Below are positions 1-9,661 of a stretch of DNA of 46,956 bases, one piece after another. The notes beneath the pieces are model-generated. The model was not told where the DNA came from. It ran no database searches and worked only from the letters and a program-made list of their open reading frames with translations. Source of the DNA: Photorhabdus australis DSM 17609 (GTDB taxonomy: Bacteria > Pseudomonadota > Gammaproteobacteria > Enterobacterales > Enterobacteriaceae); contig NZ_JONO01000040.1 of the NCBI RefSeq assembly GCF_000711895.1, positions 1-46,956 of the forward strand. The letters are read 5' to 3'. The translations under genes and the position numbers were made by a program. Each line of letters opens with the position of its first letter. The first letter of the stretch is position 1.

Positions 1-434
1 CCTACCCGACGAGGACGGGGGGGATGGATTATGGAAAGGCATCAAAAAAACCGGCCAGAAGATAAAAGAGACATCCGCTCACGTGACCTGGATGACGGGA
101 AACAAAGCCAGTAAAACAGCCTCAAGGGCGAGACACAAACTTAAGGGGACATCCGATACTGAAAGTGTCAACGGAGCAGTCAAAGGTACGGCGCTGCTGT
201 TTCTGGATGAAATTCAGCAGGCTGAGCGACGGATAAAACTATTACCGTCCTCTGCCTGGATGCTACAGGAGGCGGTGGAGCAGCACAGCCGTGTGACCCA
301 ACGTACAGCCTATCGTGATGAGTTGCCAGAGCTCAGTGAGCTACTTAATCAACAGCTAGAACAGGAAGCGGCGCGGTGGCAGGCAGTCGGGCAGCAATCC
401 AGGGACAAGTTACAGGAATTGATAGCACCGATAA
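1..434 (+). repeat. Terminal direct repeat, left copy
   Basis: This segment matches 46523-46956 at a constant offset of 46,522 with no indels. By eye there are two mismatches: position 8 (G here, A in the other copy) and position 431 (A here, G there). It lies inside the PaTox-like reading frame in both places. It reflects either paralogous toxin genes or overlapping ends of a circular or tandem molecule. Confidence 0.95.
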
Positions 435-3400
435 CCCGGTTGGCACAGGAGAAATGGGCGCAGGATTTATATTTCCAGCTGGGTGAGGAATTAAGAAAGG
501 AGCCGCAGGATAGATCGAAGGATATACCGCGTTTTGATGAAATAATGGCGGAGGCCGTCAGGCAGTTTGCAAACATTGCACGTGAACTCGATGGCGCAGC
601 CGTGCGGCTGGCTGAGCATGGGCATAGCGGCGGCAAGGAGCTGCAAGAAAAAGTGACAAAATGGCTGCGGGACTTAAGCGAGCTTAAGGGCAAGGTCAAA
701 GCCGGCGTTGTGGAAATTACGGGAACGTCGTTAGATAATTTCTCCCGTGATGGTATGCTGGCGCGCGGAATGAGCGAATGGGCGGAGGATTTAAAACAGA
801 GTTATCTGCAAGAAAAACGCCCGGAGGACAGAGCAGTCGCAGCAGAATTATTTGAACATACTCTGATGGAGATTGTGGAGGAAAACAGAACCCATTTCGC
901 CAAAGAATCAGATCCTGAAGCAAAAAGATTCCTGAAAAGGTTAGCACTGGCATTAAAACACGCGGCTGAGAATACCACCGTCTATCCGCCTACGCCGGAA
1001 GAGATTCTGGCGGGATCGCGCAGCCTGCCGGAGGATATTCGACACTGGGCAGAGAAAAAAGTAGTGAGCGGAGCCATCTCTGCGGTATTTAGAGGCGGCT
1101 TTAAACTGGTCTCGGGGACCTTTTCTTTACCTGTACGCGTTGTTATTCGAGGTGTGAAAACCGGCGGAACCCTGTACAGGGGAGTCCGGGCAATAAATCG
1201 GAGCGTGAGACTGGGGCAAGGCCCTGCCACACAGGTAAAAAGCAAATTTATCAATCAGGAGCTTTCCAAAACAGCCTTCAGACTGACCCTATCCCTTTCA
1301 CCATTAGTAGCGTGGGGTATGGCCGCGTCGATAACCGCTGGGCGTTTATGTAATGAAAAGGATTACCATAAAAAGATTATAAAAAACATCGTCATCGACT
1401 TGCCGGAAGAACTACTTTGGATAGGCGGGTATGCAGGGATAAACGCGGCTATCAGGGCACATGCTGAGAAGGCGATTCAACAGGCTATCCAAGATGCACT
1501 AGACGAGCAGGCCGACAAACTGGCATTGCATATAAATAAAGAGATAGCAGGTAAAATCGCGGATGTTAATGTTGAGATTATTCCTCAAGAAACGAGTGTA
1601 TCGCCAGCTGAAACAGCACAATCTACACCAGAACCTATCTCCGATTTTGCTAGTACTTCACAACTCACTATGCCTGAACTCACTGATATACAAGACAATA
1701 ATTCAGCGCAGAAGCCTAAAATCAGGCGTAAGCGGGATGTATCAGTAGAAAGTGAAATAAGTATAGATAACCTAAATATAATTAATGCTAATACTAAAGA
1801 GGATAAAGTTAATAGTGAAATAAAAAGTGAATTAAGAAGTGAATTAAAACGATTCGAAAATAGTGATGCCAATAGCCCGATGAACGATGTCGAACGTGCT
1901 ATATTTATCGATTTATTTTTATATAAAAATAAAGATGAGGTACGTGAAAGTCAACAGGATTATAAAAATACATGGCTAAAATTCAGACGAGAATTAGAGA
2001 GCCAGGAAAATAAAGAAATAAAAGAATATTTGCAATTTAGATCAATAATTGAAGCATATGAGATATATGATAAAAAGAGGCCATATGATGACACTATTCC
2101 TGAGGCTGGAACTATAAAAAAAGAGGTCATTGATTTTTTTCAGAAACTAAAAAAAGAAAATCCAATAATCTTCATGAAGTTAGCTGAAACTATGGTCAAG
2201 TTTCAATCTTATTATGATGAAGAAGATGAAAATGAAGATAGATACTTCAAAATGGCAGAGATATATTATTTCCTCAACAAAACAGAAAAGGAAGATAAAT
2301 CAAAAACATTCCATTTAGATATTATCGATAAATATCCAAATGAAAATAATAGACTATTGGATGAGTTTTTCCCAAACGAAAATAATAACAATCCAGACCT
2401 GGATGAAATTATCTATAAACTGCAAAGTATGCAAAAAAAATATCGTGAATCATATGAGATGCTTAGCAAAGTTGAGAACATCCATCAAGTTCTTTCAGAT
2501 GATAGTAAAAATGAAGAAAATATATTTTTAGATAATCGTATTATTGCTGCACAAATATTTGACGCTAGTATAAATGGTAGTATAAATGGTAGTATAAATA
2601 TATCGCTACAAGATAGTAAAAAATGGCTTAATAGATATGATCAAATAAGAAATGAAGAAGGCAGTGATGGCTGGAAATTAATGCATATAGAATCAATCCT
2701 AATTGATCTTCGCCGAATAAATACAGAGAGTTATTTGACGGAGATGAAATCTAAATCTCGCCGAATAGATGCAGCGATTTCTTTGAAGGCGATGAAATAT
2801 GAATCGGCTCTTTTATTGATCGATAAATTGTTGAATTTTCAGAAAAAAGCACGAGAACATATATTGCATATAAGCGAAACACCCCATGAAGATTTTACGT
2901 CTTATTCTCAGTTCAAGACCAGAAAAGAGTTGGGTAATGACGATAGTAAATATTATGCTCAATTTGATAATTATAAAGATAATCACGATGCAGAGAAGGA
3001 AGCCAGGGAAATTTTTTCACAAATTGTTGCACGAGCTAACCTTTCTTTCTCTGAGCTGTTCGATAAAGCCGAAAGTATTAAGTTATTTTCGTTTGTATAT
3101 AAAAATAGAAATGGTGGAGCTCGTTTAGCTGCACCTGGCCGAACAGTTGTTATTAAATTTCCTGGAAAAGACACAGGTGGTTTGGTTATCTCTAATCTGT
3201 TCCTTAGAAATCATGTTAAAAGAATTAGCACAAAGGAAATGGAAGATTTAAAGCCTCTGACTGAGGGTATGCACATTCCAGCTACACAGTATAGAGGTCT
3301 TGGGTCGTATTATCACAGAGGCTCACAGAGTGAACATACAAATGCATTGGAAATTTTAAGTGGTATGAATAAAAAAGAGTTAGAGACTCATCTTAAAAAA

Positions 3401-6400
3401 CAAAATATCTGGCTTGGAGATCCCTCGCTTTTTTCACATGAGTATTATGAAGAAAAAAATCCTGGTCATTTGGAAAATACAGATCATTTGGAAAATACGA
3501 CTCTTAAAAACGCAATTATCGGGGTTTCGACCATTCAAAACAATGCCGCAGCAAACTATCTTCGCTCTGCAATGTATGAATCTACTGACTGGGAAAAATT
3601 GGGGGATAGATTTATTCCATTCCATGAAATAGGTCGCAGGAAACATTACGACCGGGAATATGAAATAAATTCTGAGCAATTGACTCTAGACATTATTACA
3701 AGTATTGCTATTGCCTATCCAGCGGCGAGAGGAATCGTGGGTACGATCCGCAGCTCAGCAATACCAAGCATTCTTAAATCAGGACTTAGAGGTTCCGCCC
3801 TATTTAAGTCATTGAGTCTCGAACTAGGAAAAATGGGATTCAAAGCTAGCAAAGTGCTCAGCGGTGCGGTGTATGAATTAATCGAACCTTATCCAATAAA
3901 TAGTCATTTAAATAGGCGTAATGTTTTTAATAAGGTCAAAGATACTGGATTCAATTCTGACTGGAAGGTGGAAAAACCGGAACTTAACGAGATTAAGCCT
4001 AATGAGCAGGGTATATATAAAACTCGCCCTGAAAATCAGCAATCCATGCAAGATTATAATTACTATATCAAACATAACGATAATTTCTATCAAGTTAGAT
4101 ATGATGAAAGTAATAATACATTACGTTTGGTAAACCCTGCTGCATCGGATCGTTCGGGATATTTCCCGCCAATCAGATTAAATAAAAATAATGCATGGGA
4201 ATTTCATACTGATGTTGGGTTAAAAGGCGGTGGATTAAAAGATCTCATCGATAGATTCACCAAAGAGCCAAAAGAAATAACCATCAGCGGCTATAAGTTC
4301 AAACGCATTAAATACAATCAAGAAAACTTCAATACTATGCAACGTATGGCGCCTAGCTATGCTTACAATCCGGACAGTAAAGGACCGGTAGCAAGAGCTC
4401 AACAAGCGTATAAGACAGGAAAAGACAATTATAATAATTCACAATACGATAACTTTAATAGTCTATCGCTTGATGAAAAAATAGAACGTTATATTTCGCC
4501 TGATACCGATGCGACAACAAAAGGTGTATTGGCGGGAAAAATGAATGAATCCATTAAAGACATTAATGCATTTCAAACAGCAAAAGATGCTCAGTCATGG
4601 AAAAAATCGGCAAATAAAGCCAATAAAGTTGTCCTCACTCCCCAGGGTCTTTATTTAAAAGGAAAACCCGGTGAATGCTTACCTGAATCAGTCTTAATGG
4701 GTTGGGCATTACAAAGTGGTCAGGATGCAAAACTGTCTAAAATGCTTATGGGGATTTATTCTTCTAATGATATTATGAGCAATTCTTTGTATAAGTCATT
4801 GAATGAATTACATTCAAATGGGAATGCATCAAAATTTAATGCATCTGCTGCATCTATTTCGGATGTAACTGTTTCTAATCTTACGACATCTGAAATAAAA
4901 CTCTTTCCATCTGAAATAAGTTCAGTCCGGGTAGACGCTCCGGCACATACTATGTTGATATCAAAAATAAAAGATGGGGAAAATAAAACTAAATATGTTT
5001 TTTATGACCCAAATTATGGTATGGCTTATTTTGATAAACACAGCGATATGGCCACATTTTTTCAGAAAAAAATGCAAGAGTATGACTTCCCAGATAACTC
5101 AGTGAGTTTCCATCAATTAGATTATTCTAATGTCTCGGATATCAAAATAAGTGGTCGAAACTTAAATGAAATTATTGATGGTGAGATCCCATTACTTTAT
5201 AAGCAAGAGGGTATTCAATTGGATGGCATTACACCTCGTGACGGGGTTTATCATGTAACGTCGGAAAATACACAAGGTGTACAAGAGACTAAACACTATA
5301 TAAAAGTCAATAATGACATTTATATAGTCGAATGGGATCAAGCAAATAATACATGGCGAGTGTTTGACCCATCAAACACGAATCGTTCAAGACCAACAGT
5401 CCCGGTAAAACAGGATGCAAATGGTGAGTGGTTTAAGCACTCAGAAACAGGCCTGAAAGGAGGTGGACCTATTGACGAAATAAGAAAGTATATTGCAAGA
5501 AATAGAGCTATAAAGATAATCAATCAGTCAATTAATTATGAAGCCATAAAATGGCCGCCAGAACCGATTGATAAAAATATCCATATGATTTGGATTGGTA
5601 CAAAAAATATATCCGAGAAAAATATTAAGCTATCAATCGATACGGCAAAAAAAAATCCGGATTATAATACCAGCATTATTTACGATAGTGGCATTAGTGG
5701 ACATGAAAGTGCTAAGAATTTTATGTCAAAAAATTTTGAAGCCAGCAACGTTAATATCATCGATTTTCGTAAAAAAAGTTATTTCCCTCAATTAAAACAA
5801 GAGCCTTCATTCGTCTATTATGAACAAGCGATTGCAGAAAAGAAATATGCACAAGCGAGTGATATTTTAAGATTATTAGTCTTAAAATTTGAAGGAGGCA
5901 TCTATAAAGATATTGATGATATACAGGTAAAAGGTTTTGGCTCATTAGCATTTCCAAAGGGAATTGGGGTGATGAGAGAATATGCTCCTGAAGCAGGTAA
6001 AGCGACAGCATTTCCAAATACGCCCATCGCCGTAACACAAAATAATCCCATTATTAACAAAACATTAGATCTTGCCGTGAGTAATTATCAACGCGGTGAA
6101 AAAAATGTATTAAAATTGGCAGGTCCAGATGTATTTACACAAGCCTTATATCAAGAAATTCCCGGGCTTAATTCTAAGGTTTTAAATGCACAATTAGATC
6201 AATTTGAATTAGCAAAACGGCAAGCGTTAGGGCTTCCATTAGAGAAGCCGAAAAGTTTTGCGGATGAAAAACTCACTCCTGCGGAAAAAGAAAAAATTAA
6301 TCGGCCTTATCAATCAATGCGTGGGCTTTCAGGCTATGTTGAGAATGGCGCTGATCACTCTTGGGCTGTGGATACTAATATCCCCAGTACAAGTACTCAG

Positions 6401-7804
6401 ACATCAACAGTAGTAGCGCCTCCTGCACCACCAATGCTATCACATAGTCAGGCACCCAAAATAGGAACACCACCGCCGCCACCAACGATGCAGCCACCGC
6501 TATCACTGAGCCAACCATTAATATTACCGACTAATAAAACGAAACCTATTAGATTTAATCCGAGAAAGAGTAGTGAGGATTTATTCTCTACTTTGGAAAA
6601 AAAAGCCAAAGATTTATATCAAGGTGAATACAAAGATTCAGCTGATACAATGAGTCACTTTGATAACAGATATTTATTCCGCACGATGGAAGACTCTGCC
6701 CCTGCTAATGTCTCACATCTCGTACAAGACAAGATGTATCATATTAAGATTGAAGCAAAGGGAGCTGAAAAACCGGCTTATGATATATATATATCTAAAG
6801 ATGGTGAAAGTCTCATCACATCCTCCTCGTATAAAGTGGATGATATAACTACAGATCCTAAATTAGGAGCCCCATTATCTTATTCAGAGATCATGTTTAA
6901 TTCACTTAAAAAGTCAGGTGTAGACCCGAAAAATTTAAAAAGATCTGTTCAGGCCAGTATTGAAAATAAAGTCACTCAAGACGTTATAAGCGCTATAGGA
7001 ACCCCGATTCAACGAGGACAGGTTATACGCGTTTCTCCTACCGAGAATCCAAAGGCTTTTTATACGCTGCTGGGAACTGATAATTGCAAGGCTACCTTAT
7101 TTATGTTGAAACAGCATGCTGAAGCATTTGGTCATAAGGTAGTAACGAGTATAGAGTTTAAAGGTAGTGGTCATCTGGTAATGAACATATCTGCGGAAAA
7201 AGAAAAAATTAATCGGCCTTATAAATCAATTAGTGGGCCTTCAGGCTATGTTGAGAATAGCGCAGATCACTCTCGGGCTGTGGATACTAATATCCCCAGT
7301 ACAAGTACTCAGACATCAACAATAGTAGCGCCTCCGGCACCACCAATGCCATCGCATAGTCAAGCGCCAAAAACAGTAACACCACCGCCTCCGCCAATGC
7401 CTGGGACGTCACAACCAGCACAACAGCTGCAGAGGCGAGCGGAAGGACAATCAACTCCAATGCGACCAGTATTATCGAAGGATTCAGGAGCCGCTGGCAG
7501 GTTACCTAATGATATCAATGCAATACGCAGCCAGATTGAACGGGAGTTGGATGTTGCGAATGATATGTACTTACAGAAAGAAAAAGAGCTAAGTGATATG
7601 AGGGATAAATATGACGAACTTTTTCTAAAAAGAGCGAAACTACTCCGCGATGGAAACGGCTCGCGGCCTGCGCAGCTTGAACAGATTAATCAAAACCTTG
7701 TTGCATTAGAAAATAAAATATCTGATGTAATCTACCATATGAATTACTGGCGTGGTCAAATCGATGAGGCTAATCAGAGGCTGGCAGAGGCTGGCAGAGG
7801 CTGA
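2..7804 (+). CDS. PaTox-like multidomain toxin, 3' part (5' end outside window)
   Basis: The frame is open from base 2, so the start lies upstream. Residues are numbered from the in-frame Met codon at 83. The N-terminal third is helical with a hydrophobic stretch near residues 405-420 and probably serves delivery. Two related modules ending in GLKGGG (about 1297-1386 and 1711-1795) frame a YopT/C58-like cysteine protease: Cys1532 in GECLPES, His1622 in APAHTM, Asp1642 in YDPNYG. A glycosyltransferase follows from about 1832, with the metal-binding DxD at Asp1943/Asp1945 in YKDIDD. Next is an SseI-like Cys-His domain (Cys2335 in TDNCKA, His2364 in GSGHLV), proline-rich linkers and a coiled-coil tail. 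In PaTox of P. asymbiotica the glycosyltransferase GlcNAcylates a Rho GTPase tyrosine and the last domain deamidates heterotrimeric G proteins. The domain order matches PaTox; the protease call is by motif. The Asp of the last triad is not evident. Confidence 0.85.
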   Translation, partial: LPDEDGGDGLWKGIKKTGQKIKETSAHVTWMTGNKASKTASRARHKLKGTSDTESVNGAVKGTALLFLDEIQQAERRIKLLPSSAWMLQEAVEQHSRVTQRTAYRDELPELSELLNQQLEQEAARWQAVGQQSRDKLQELIAPITRLAQEKWAQDLYFQLGEELRKEPQDRSKDIPRFDEIMAEAVRQFANIARELDGAAVRLAEHGHSGGKELQEKVTKWLRDLSELKGKVKAGVVEITGTSLDNFSRDGMLARGMSEWAEDLKQSYLQEKRPEDRAVAAELFEHTLMEIVEENRTHFAKESDPEAKRFLKRLALALKHAAENTTVYPPTPEEILAGSRSLPEDIRHWAEKKVVSGAISAVFRGGFKLVSGTFSLPVRVVIRGVKTGGTLYRGVRAINRSVRLGQGPATQVKSKFINQELSKTAFRLTLSLSPLVAWGMAASITAGRLCNEKDYHKKIIKNIVIDLPEELLWIGGYAGINAAIRAHAEKAIQQAIQDALDEQADKLALHINKEIAGKIADVNVEIIPQETSVSPAETAQSTPEPISDFASTSQLTMPELTDIQDNNSAQKPKIRRKRDVSVESEISIDNLNIINANTKEDKVNSEIKSELRSELKRFENSDANSPMNDVERAIFIDLFLYKNKDEVRESQQDYKNTWLKFRRELESQENKEIKEYLQFRSIIEAYEIYDKKRPYDDTIPEAGTIKKEVIDFFQKLKKENPIIFMKLAETMVKFQSYYDEEDENEDRYFKMAEIYYFLNKTEKEDKSKTFHLDIIDKYPNENNRLLDEFFPNENNNNPDLDEIIYKLQSMQKKYRESYEMLSKVENIHQVLSDDSKNEENIFLDNRIIAAQIFDASINGSINGSINISLQDSKKWLNRYDQIRNEEGSDGWKLMHIESILIDLRRINTESYLTEMKSKSRRIDAAISLKAMKYESALLLIDKLLNFQKKAREHILHISETPHEDFTSYSQFKTRKELGNDDSKYYAQFDNYKDNHDAEKEAREIFSQIVARANLSFSELFDKAESIKLFSFVYKNRNGGARLAAPGRTVVIKFPGKDTGGLVISNLFLRNHVKRISTKEMEDLKPLTEGMHIPATQYRGLGSYYHRGSQSEHTNALEILSGMNKKELETHLKKQNIWLGDPSLFSHEYYEEKNPGHLENTDHLENTTLKNAIIGVSTIQNNAAANYLRSAMYESTDWEKLGDRFIPFHEIGRRKHYDREYEINSEQLTLDIITSIAIAYPAARGIVGTIRSSAIPSILKSGLRGSALFKSLSLELGKMGFKASKVLSGAVYELIEPYPINSHLNRRNVFNKVKDTGFNSDWKVEKPELNEIKPNEQGIYKTRPENQQSMQDYNYYIKHNDNFYQVRYDESNNTLRLVNPAASDRSGYFPPIRLNKNNAWEFHTDVGLKGGGLKDLIDRFTKEPKEITISGYKFKRIKYNQENFNTMQRMAPSYAYNPDSKGPVARAQQAYKTGKDNYNNSQYDNFNSLSLDEKIERYISPDTDATTKGVLAGKMNESIKDINAFQTAKDAQSWKKSANKANKVVLTPQGLYLKGKPGECLPESVLMGWALQSGQDAKLSKMLMGIYSSNDIMSNSLYKSLNELHSNGNASKFNASAASISDVTVSNLTTSEIKLFPSEISSVRVDAPAHTMLISKIKDGENKTKYVFYDPNYGMAYFDKHSDMATFFQKKMQEYDFPDNSVSFHQLDYSNVSDIKISGRNLNEIIDGEIPLLYKQEGIQLDGITPRDGVYHVTSENTQGVQETKHYIKVNNDIYIVEWDQANNTWRVFDPSNTNRSRPTVPVKQDANGEWFKHSETGLKGGGPIDEIRKYIARNRAIKIINQSINYEAIKWPPEPIDKNIHMIWIGTKNISEKNIKLSIDTAKKNPDYNTSIIYDSGISGHESAKNFMSKNFEASNVNIIDFRKKSYFPQLKQEPSFVYYEQAIAEKKYAQASDILRLLVLKFEGGIYKDIDDIQVKGFGSLAFPKGIGVMREYAPEAGKATAFPNTPIAVTQNNPIINKTLDLAVSNYQRGEKNVLKLAGPDVFTQALYQEIPGLNSKVLNAQLDQFELAKRQALGLPLEKPKSFADEKLTPAEKEKINRPYQSMRGLSGYVENGADHSWAVDTNIPSTSTQTSTVVAPPAPPMLSHSQAPKIGTPPPPPTMQPPLSLSQPLILPTNKTKPIRFNPRKSSEDLFSTLEKKAKDLYQGEYKDSADTMSHFDNRYLFRTMEDSAPANVSHLVQDKMYHIKIEAKGAEKPAYDIYISKDGESLITSSSYKVDDITTDPKLGAPLSYSEIMFNSLKKSGVDPKNLKRSVQASIENKVTQDVISAIGTPIQRGQVIRVSPTENPKAFYTLLGTDNCKATLFMLKQHAEAFGHKVVTSIEFKGSGHLVMNISAEKEKINRPYKSISGPSGYVENSADHSRAVDTNIPSTSTQTSTIVAPPAPPMPSHSQAPKTVTPPPPPMPGTSQPAQQLQRRAEGQSTPMRPVLSKDSGAAGRLPNDINAIRSQIERELDVANDMYLQKEKELSDMRDKYDELFLKRAKLLRDGNGSRPAQLEQINQNLVALENKISDVIYHMNYWRGQIDEANQRLAEAGRG
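3971..4240 (+). repeat. Protein module repeat A within the toxin
   Basis: Codes for a module of about 90 residues with the pattern GIYKTRPEN ... YYIKHNDNFYQVRYDESNNTLRL ending in GLKGGG (shown in shortened form). A related module lies at 5211-5468 with GVYHVTSEN, HYIKVNNDIYIVEWDQ, NNTWRVFDP and again GLKGGG. The pair brackets the cysteine-protease domain. Similar GL(K/R)GGG modules occur in large dermonecrotic-type toxins of Pseudomonas and Photorhabdus; this is from memory of the family. Confidence 0.7.
5211..5468 (+). repeat. Protein module repeat B within the toxin
   Basis: This is the second copy of the GLKGGG module and lies between the cysteine-protease domain and the glycosyltransferase. 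It is diverged from the copy at 3971-4240 at the base level, so the duplication is old compared with the 6281/7193 repeat. Confidence 0.7.
6281..6484 (+). repeat. Intragenic direct repeat, copy 1
   Basis: About 204 bp coding for the end of the glycosyltransferase (EKINRPYQS ... GYVENGADHSWAVD) and the proline-rich linker. It matches 7193-7396 at a constant offset of 912 bases with no indel, roughly 85-90 % identical by eye. The SseI-like domain lies between the two copies. Confidence 0.92.
7193..7396 (+). repeat. Intragenic direct repeat, copy 2
   Basis: This is the second copy of the repeat at 6281-6484. It begins six residues after His2364 of the SseI-like domain. The Trp of the glycosyltransferase end (DHSWAVD) is Arg here (DHSRAVD), as expected for a copy that no longer belongs to a folded glycosyltransferase. 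Confidence 0.92.
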
Positions 7805-7823
7805 ATTTCATAAGTGAAATTCA
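7802..7823 (+). terminator. Stem-loop overlapping the toxin stop codon
   Basis: TGAATTTCA and TGAAATTCA form a perfect 9-bp stem with a 4-base loop, and the left arm starts at the TGA stop codon. The stem is AT-rich and no T-run follows, so it is a weak intrinsic terminator at best and may only protect the mRNA end. From 7824 to 7974 I see nothing else. Confidence 0.4.
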
Positions 7824-7974
7824 AAGAAACAGTAACCCATTATAGTGTATTTTGATGGTGTAAATTGTATTAGTTGTGAGATTTCTGACTGCGACTAAGA
7901 GTTCATTTTTAAGCTCTCATTTTCTCAAACAAAGTCTCATAAGGCGTACTTCCTGTTCTTATTTCTTGTTCATC

Positions 7975-8101
7975 TATACCCGTCATCTTTCAAGTTGCTT
8001 CTTTGTTGGCTGCACTCACTCACCCCAGTCACATAGTTATCTATGCTCCTGGGGATTCGCTCCCTTGCCGTCGCGATGCATCTTGAAATCTATTGGGTAT
8101 A
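7975..8101. repeat. ERIC element, full length (127 bp)
   Basis: The element begins TATACCCGTCATC, ends in GGGTATA, and contains the diagnostic centre CACCCCAGTCAC ... CTCCTGGGGATTC, the complement of the ERIC consensus core. Its length of 127 bp equals the canonical ERIC length. It sits between the toxin gene and the convergent MmgE/PrpD gene. Any open frame across it is fortuitous. Confidence 0.92.
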
Positions 8102-8151
8102 GACCTCAACTAATATCTGTTAAAGATACATAAAACTGTCAGTTGAGGTCT
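8101..8151. repeat. Perfect 11-bp inverted repeat next to the ERIC element
   Basis: AGACCTCAACT at 8101-8111 is exactly inverted at 8141-8151 with 29 bases between. It directly abuts the ERIC end. It could be a terminator for the minus-strand operon, whose last stop is at 8212, or the two ends of a tiny decayed mobile element. No transposase is present. Confidence 0.5.
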
Positions 8152-8211
8152 AGAAATCCACACATTAATAATAAATTTATACGTCCATACCAGAATAGCG
8201 GTTAAATCCCT

Positions 8212-9603
8212 TTATCTTGGGAATAATACGTTAGCAAGCATTTGATAATCTGGATTATGATTTTTGCGATCTAAAATCCAATCTAATATTGCTGAAATAT
8301 TTTTGTGAATATATGCATTTTGGGAATAAACCACGCATTTTTTAAACTTGTCTATCAACTCTTCAAGTGTCATTGGGTTTTTGGCATTACCTTTTGCATA
8401 AGAAACTTCGCCTTTAAGTTGGGTAGCATCCTTAAACTGAATAATAATTTTGATTTTTCCATGTGTGCCTAATTCAGGTATTTCACATTCAGCCACACTT
8501 CTGGGATAAATTTTTCTACTTAAGTCGATGATATCCTTGCGACGAATTGCGTTTTCCGTGAAGTCATCAATAAATAAGTCTCCTGTTGTGAGTACAGTCG
8601 CAATATTATAAGCGAGGCTGAAACGGGCTTCGACTACGGTTTGAGGAACTTGTTTTCGTTCTACTGGCGAGCCAACGAGATCAAATATTTGTTGGTTGGT
8701 AAGAACATCTATACGCTCTATTTCATTAATATCAATCTGTTGACCATTCAACATCTCTTTTATTAACGCCACGGCTGAGGTATTTGGGCGGCAAGTAGGA
8801 TAGGGTTTAAATGCGATTAATTGATCGAGTACAAAGGTTGTACCTAATTCGTCAATAATTGAATCAAGATTTGAGCCAGGTTCAAAGGCACTATAATAGC
8901 CCCAGCGTCCACTGAGAAATTGTTTTGCCCCGGTAAAACCTTGTTCAGCGAATATTACCGCCTTCACTGCATGGGATGCGACCAAACCTTGTTGGTAAAA
9001 AACGGTTGAGGCGCCGTCTATCATACATTGTGTTTCACCCAATGCGGATGTATATGCGATCCCAAGTGCGTTATGCAGTCGATTTCCTGTCAGACCATAT
9101 AACATTCCTGAGGCCGCTGTTGCTGCAATAATTTTACACAGGTCATACCGGCCACTCTCAAGTAATGTTTCCTTACGTGCTCTTGAAAGTCTAAGAGAAA
9201 GTTCGATACCTGCAATATAGGCAGTCATGAATTGTTCACGCGATATTGGTCGATCAATGGAATCGGCAATAGCAAGCAACGCGGGTAATATCGCGACACT
9301 GGGATGTGTTCCGAGTGAATCGCCAACATCATCGAAATCTAGTACTCTGGCAGCCGCACCGTTTAACATTGCTGTGGCTGGAGCAGGTAAAGCTAATATT
9401 CGCCCAAGTACTCGACTTTCTGGTTTTCCTCCCCATTTTTCGGTTATTTTAGTCAATAGTTCAACGCCGGGATCACGGGTGCCAGCTAATAAAACGCCAA
9501 TAATATCAAGTAAGCAGTGGCTGCCGATTTCTCGGGTATTGTGATCAATTGAGGAATATTTAAGGCTATCACAATAACTAACGATTTTAGATTCTAAGTT
9601 CAT
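8212..9603 (-). CDS. MmgE/PrpD family protein (last gene of the carboxylase/HMGR operon)
   Basis: A 463-residue protein, the normal family length. The N-terminal region has family hallmarks: LLDIIGVLLAG, LNGAAARVLDFDD and GTHPSVAILPALLA; the middle has AFKPYPTCRPN. The family includes 2-methylcitrate dehydratase (PrpD) and cis-aconitate decarboxylase, so its members dehydrate or decarboxylate branched polycarboxylic acids. The substrate cannot be told from sequence. The ATG at 9603 follows AGGAA. It lies 58 bp behind the biotin carrier gene on the same strand, which suggests one transcript. In this operon it may dehydrate or decarboxylate a C5-C7 acid or its CoA ester; that is inference. Confidence 0.85.
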   Translation of the reverse strand: MNLESKIVSYCDSLKYSSIDHNTREIGSHCLLDIIGVLLAGTRDPGVELLTKITEKWGGKPESRVLGRILALPAPATAMLNGAAARVLDFDDVGDSLGTHPSVAILPALLAIADSIDRPISREQFMTAYIAGIELSLRLSRARKETLLESGRYDLCKIIAATAASGMLYGLTGNRLHNALGIAYTSALGETQCMIDGASTVFYQQGLVASHAVKAVIFAEQGFTGAKQFLSGRWGYYSAFEPGSNLDSIIDELGTTFVLDQLIAFKPYPTCRPNTSAVALIKEMLNGQQIDINEIERIDVLTNQQIFDLVGSPVERKQVPQTVVEARFSLAYNIATVLTTGDLFIDDFTENAIRRKDIIDLSRKIYPRSVAECEIPELGTHGKIKIIIQFKDATQLKGEVSYAKGNAKNPMTLEELIDKFKKCVVYSQNAYIHKNISAILDWILDRKNHNPDYQMLANVLFPR

Positions 9604-9661
9604 GATAATTCCTGTTTATAAAAGTCTTATTCACGCTATAAGTCTTAAAACAATTAAATAT

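Noticed and set aside
7876-8133. 85-codon open frame on the plus strand
   Set aside because: It runs through the ERIC element and has no ribosome site.
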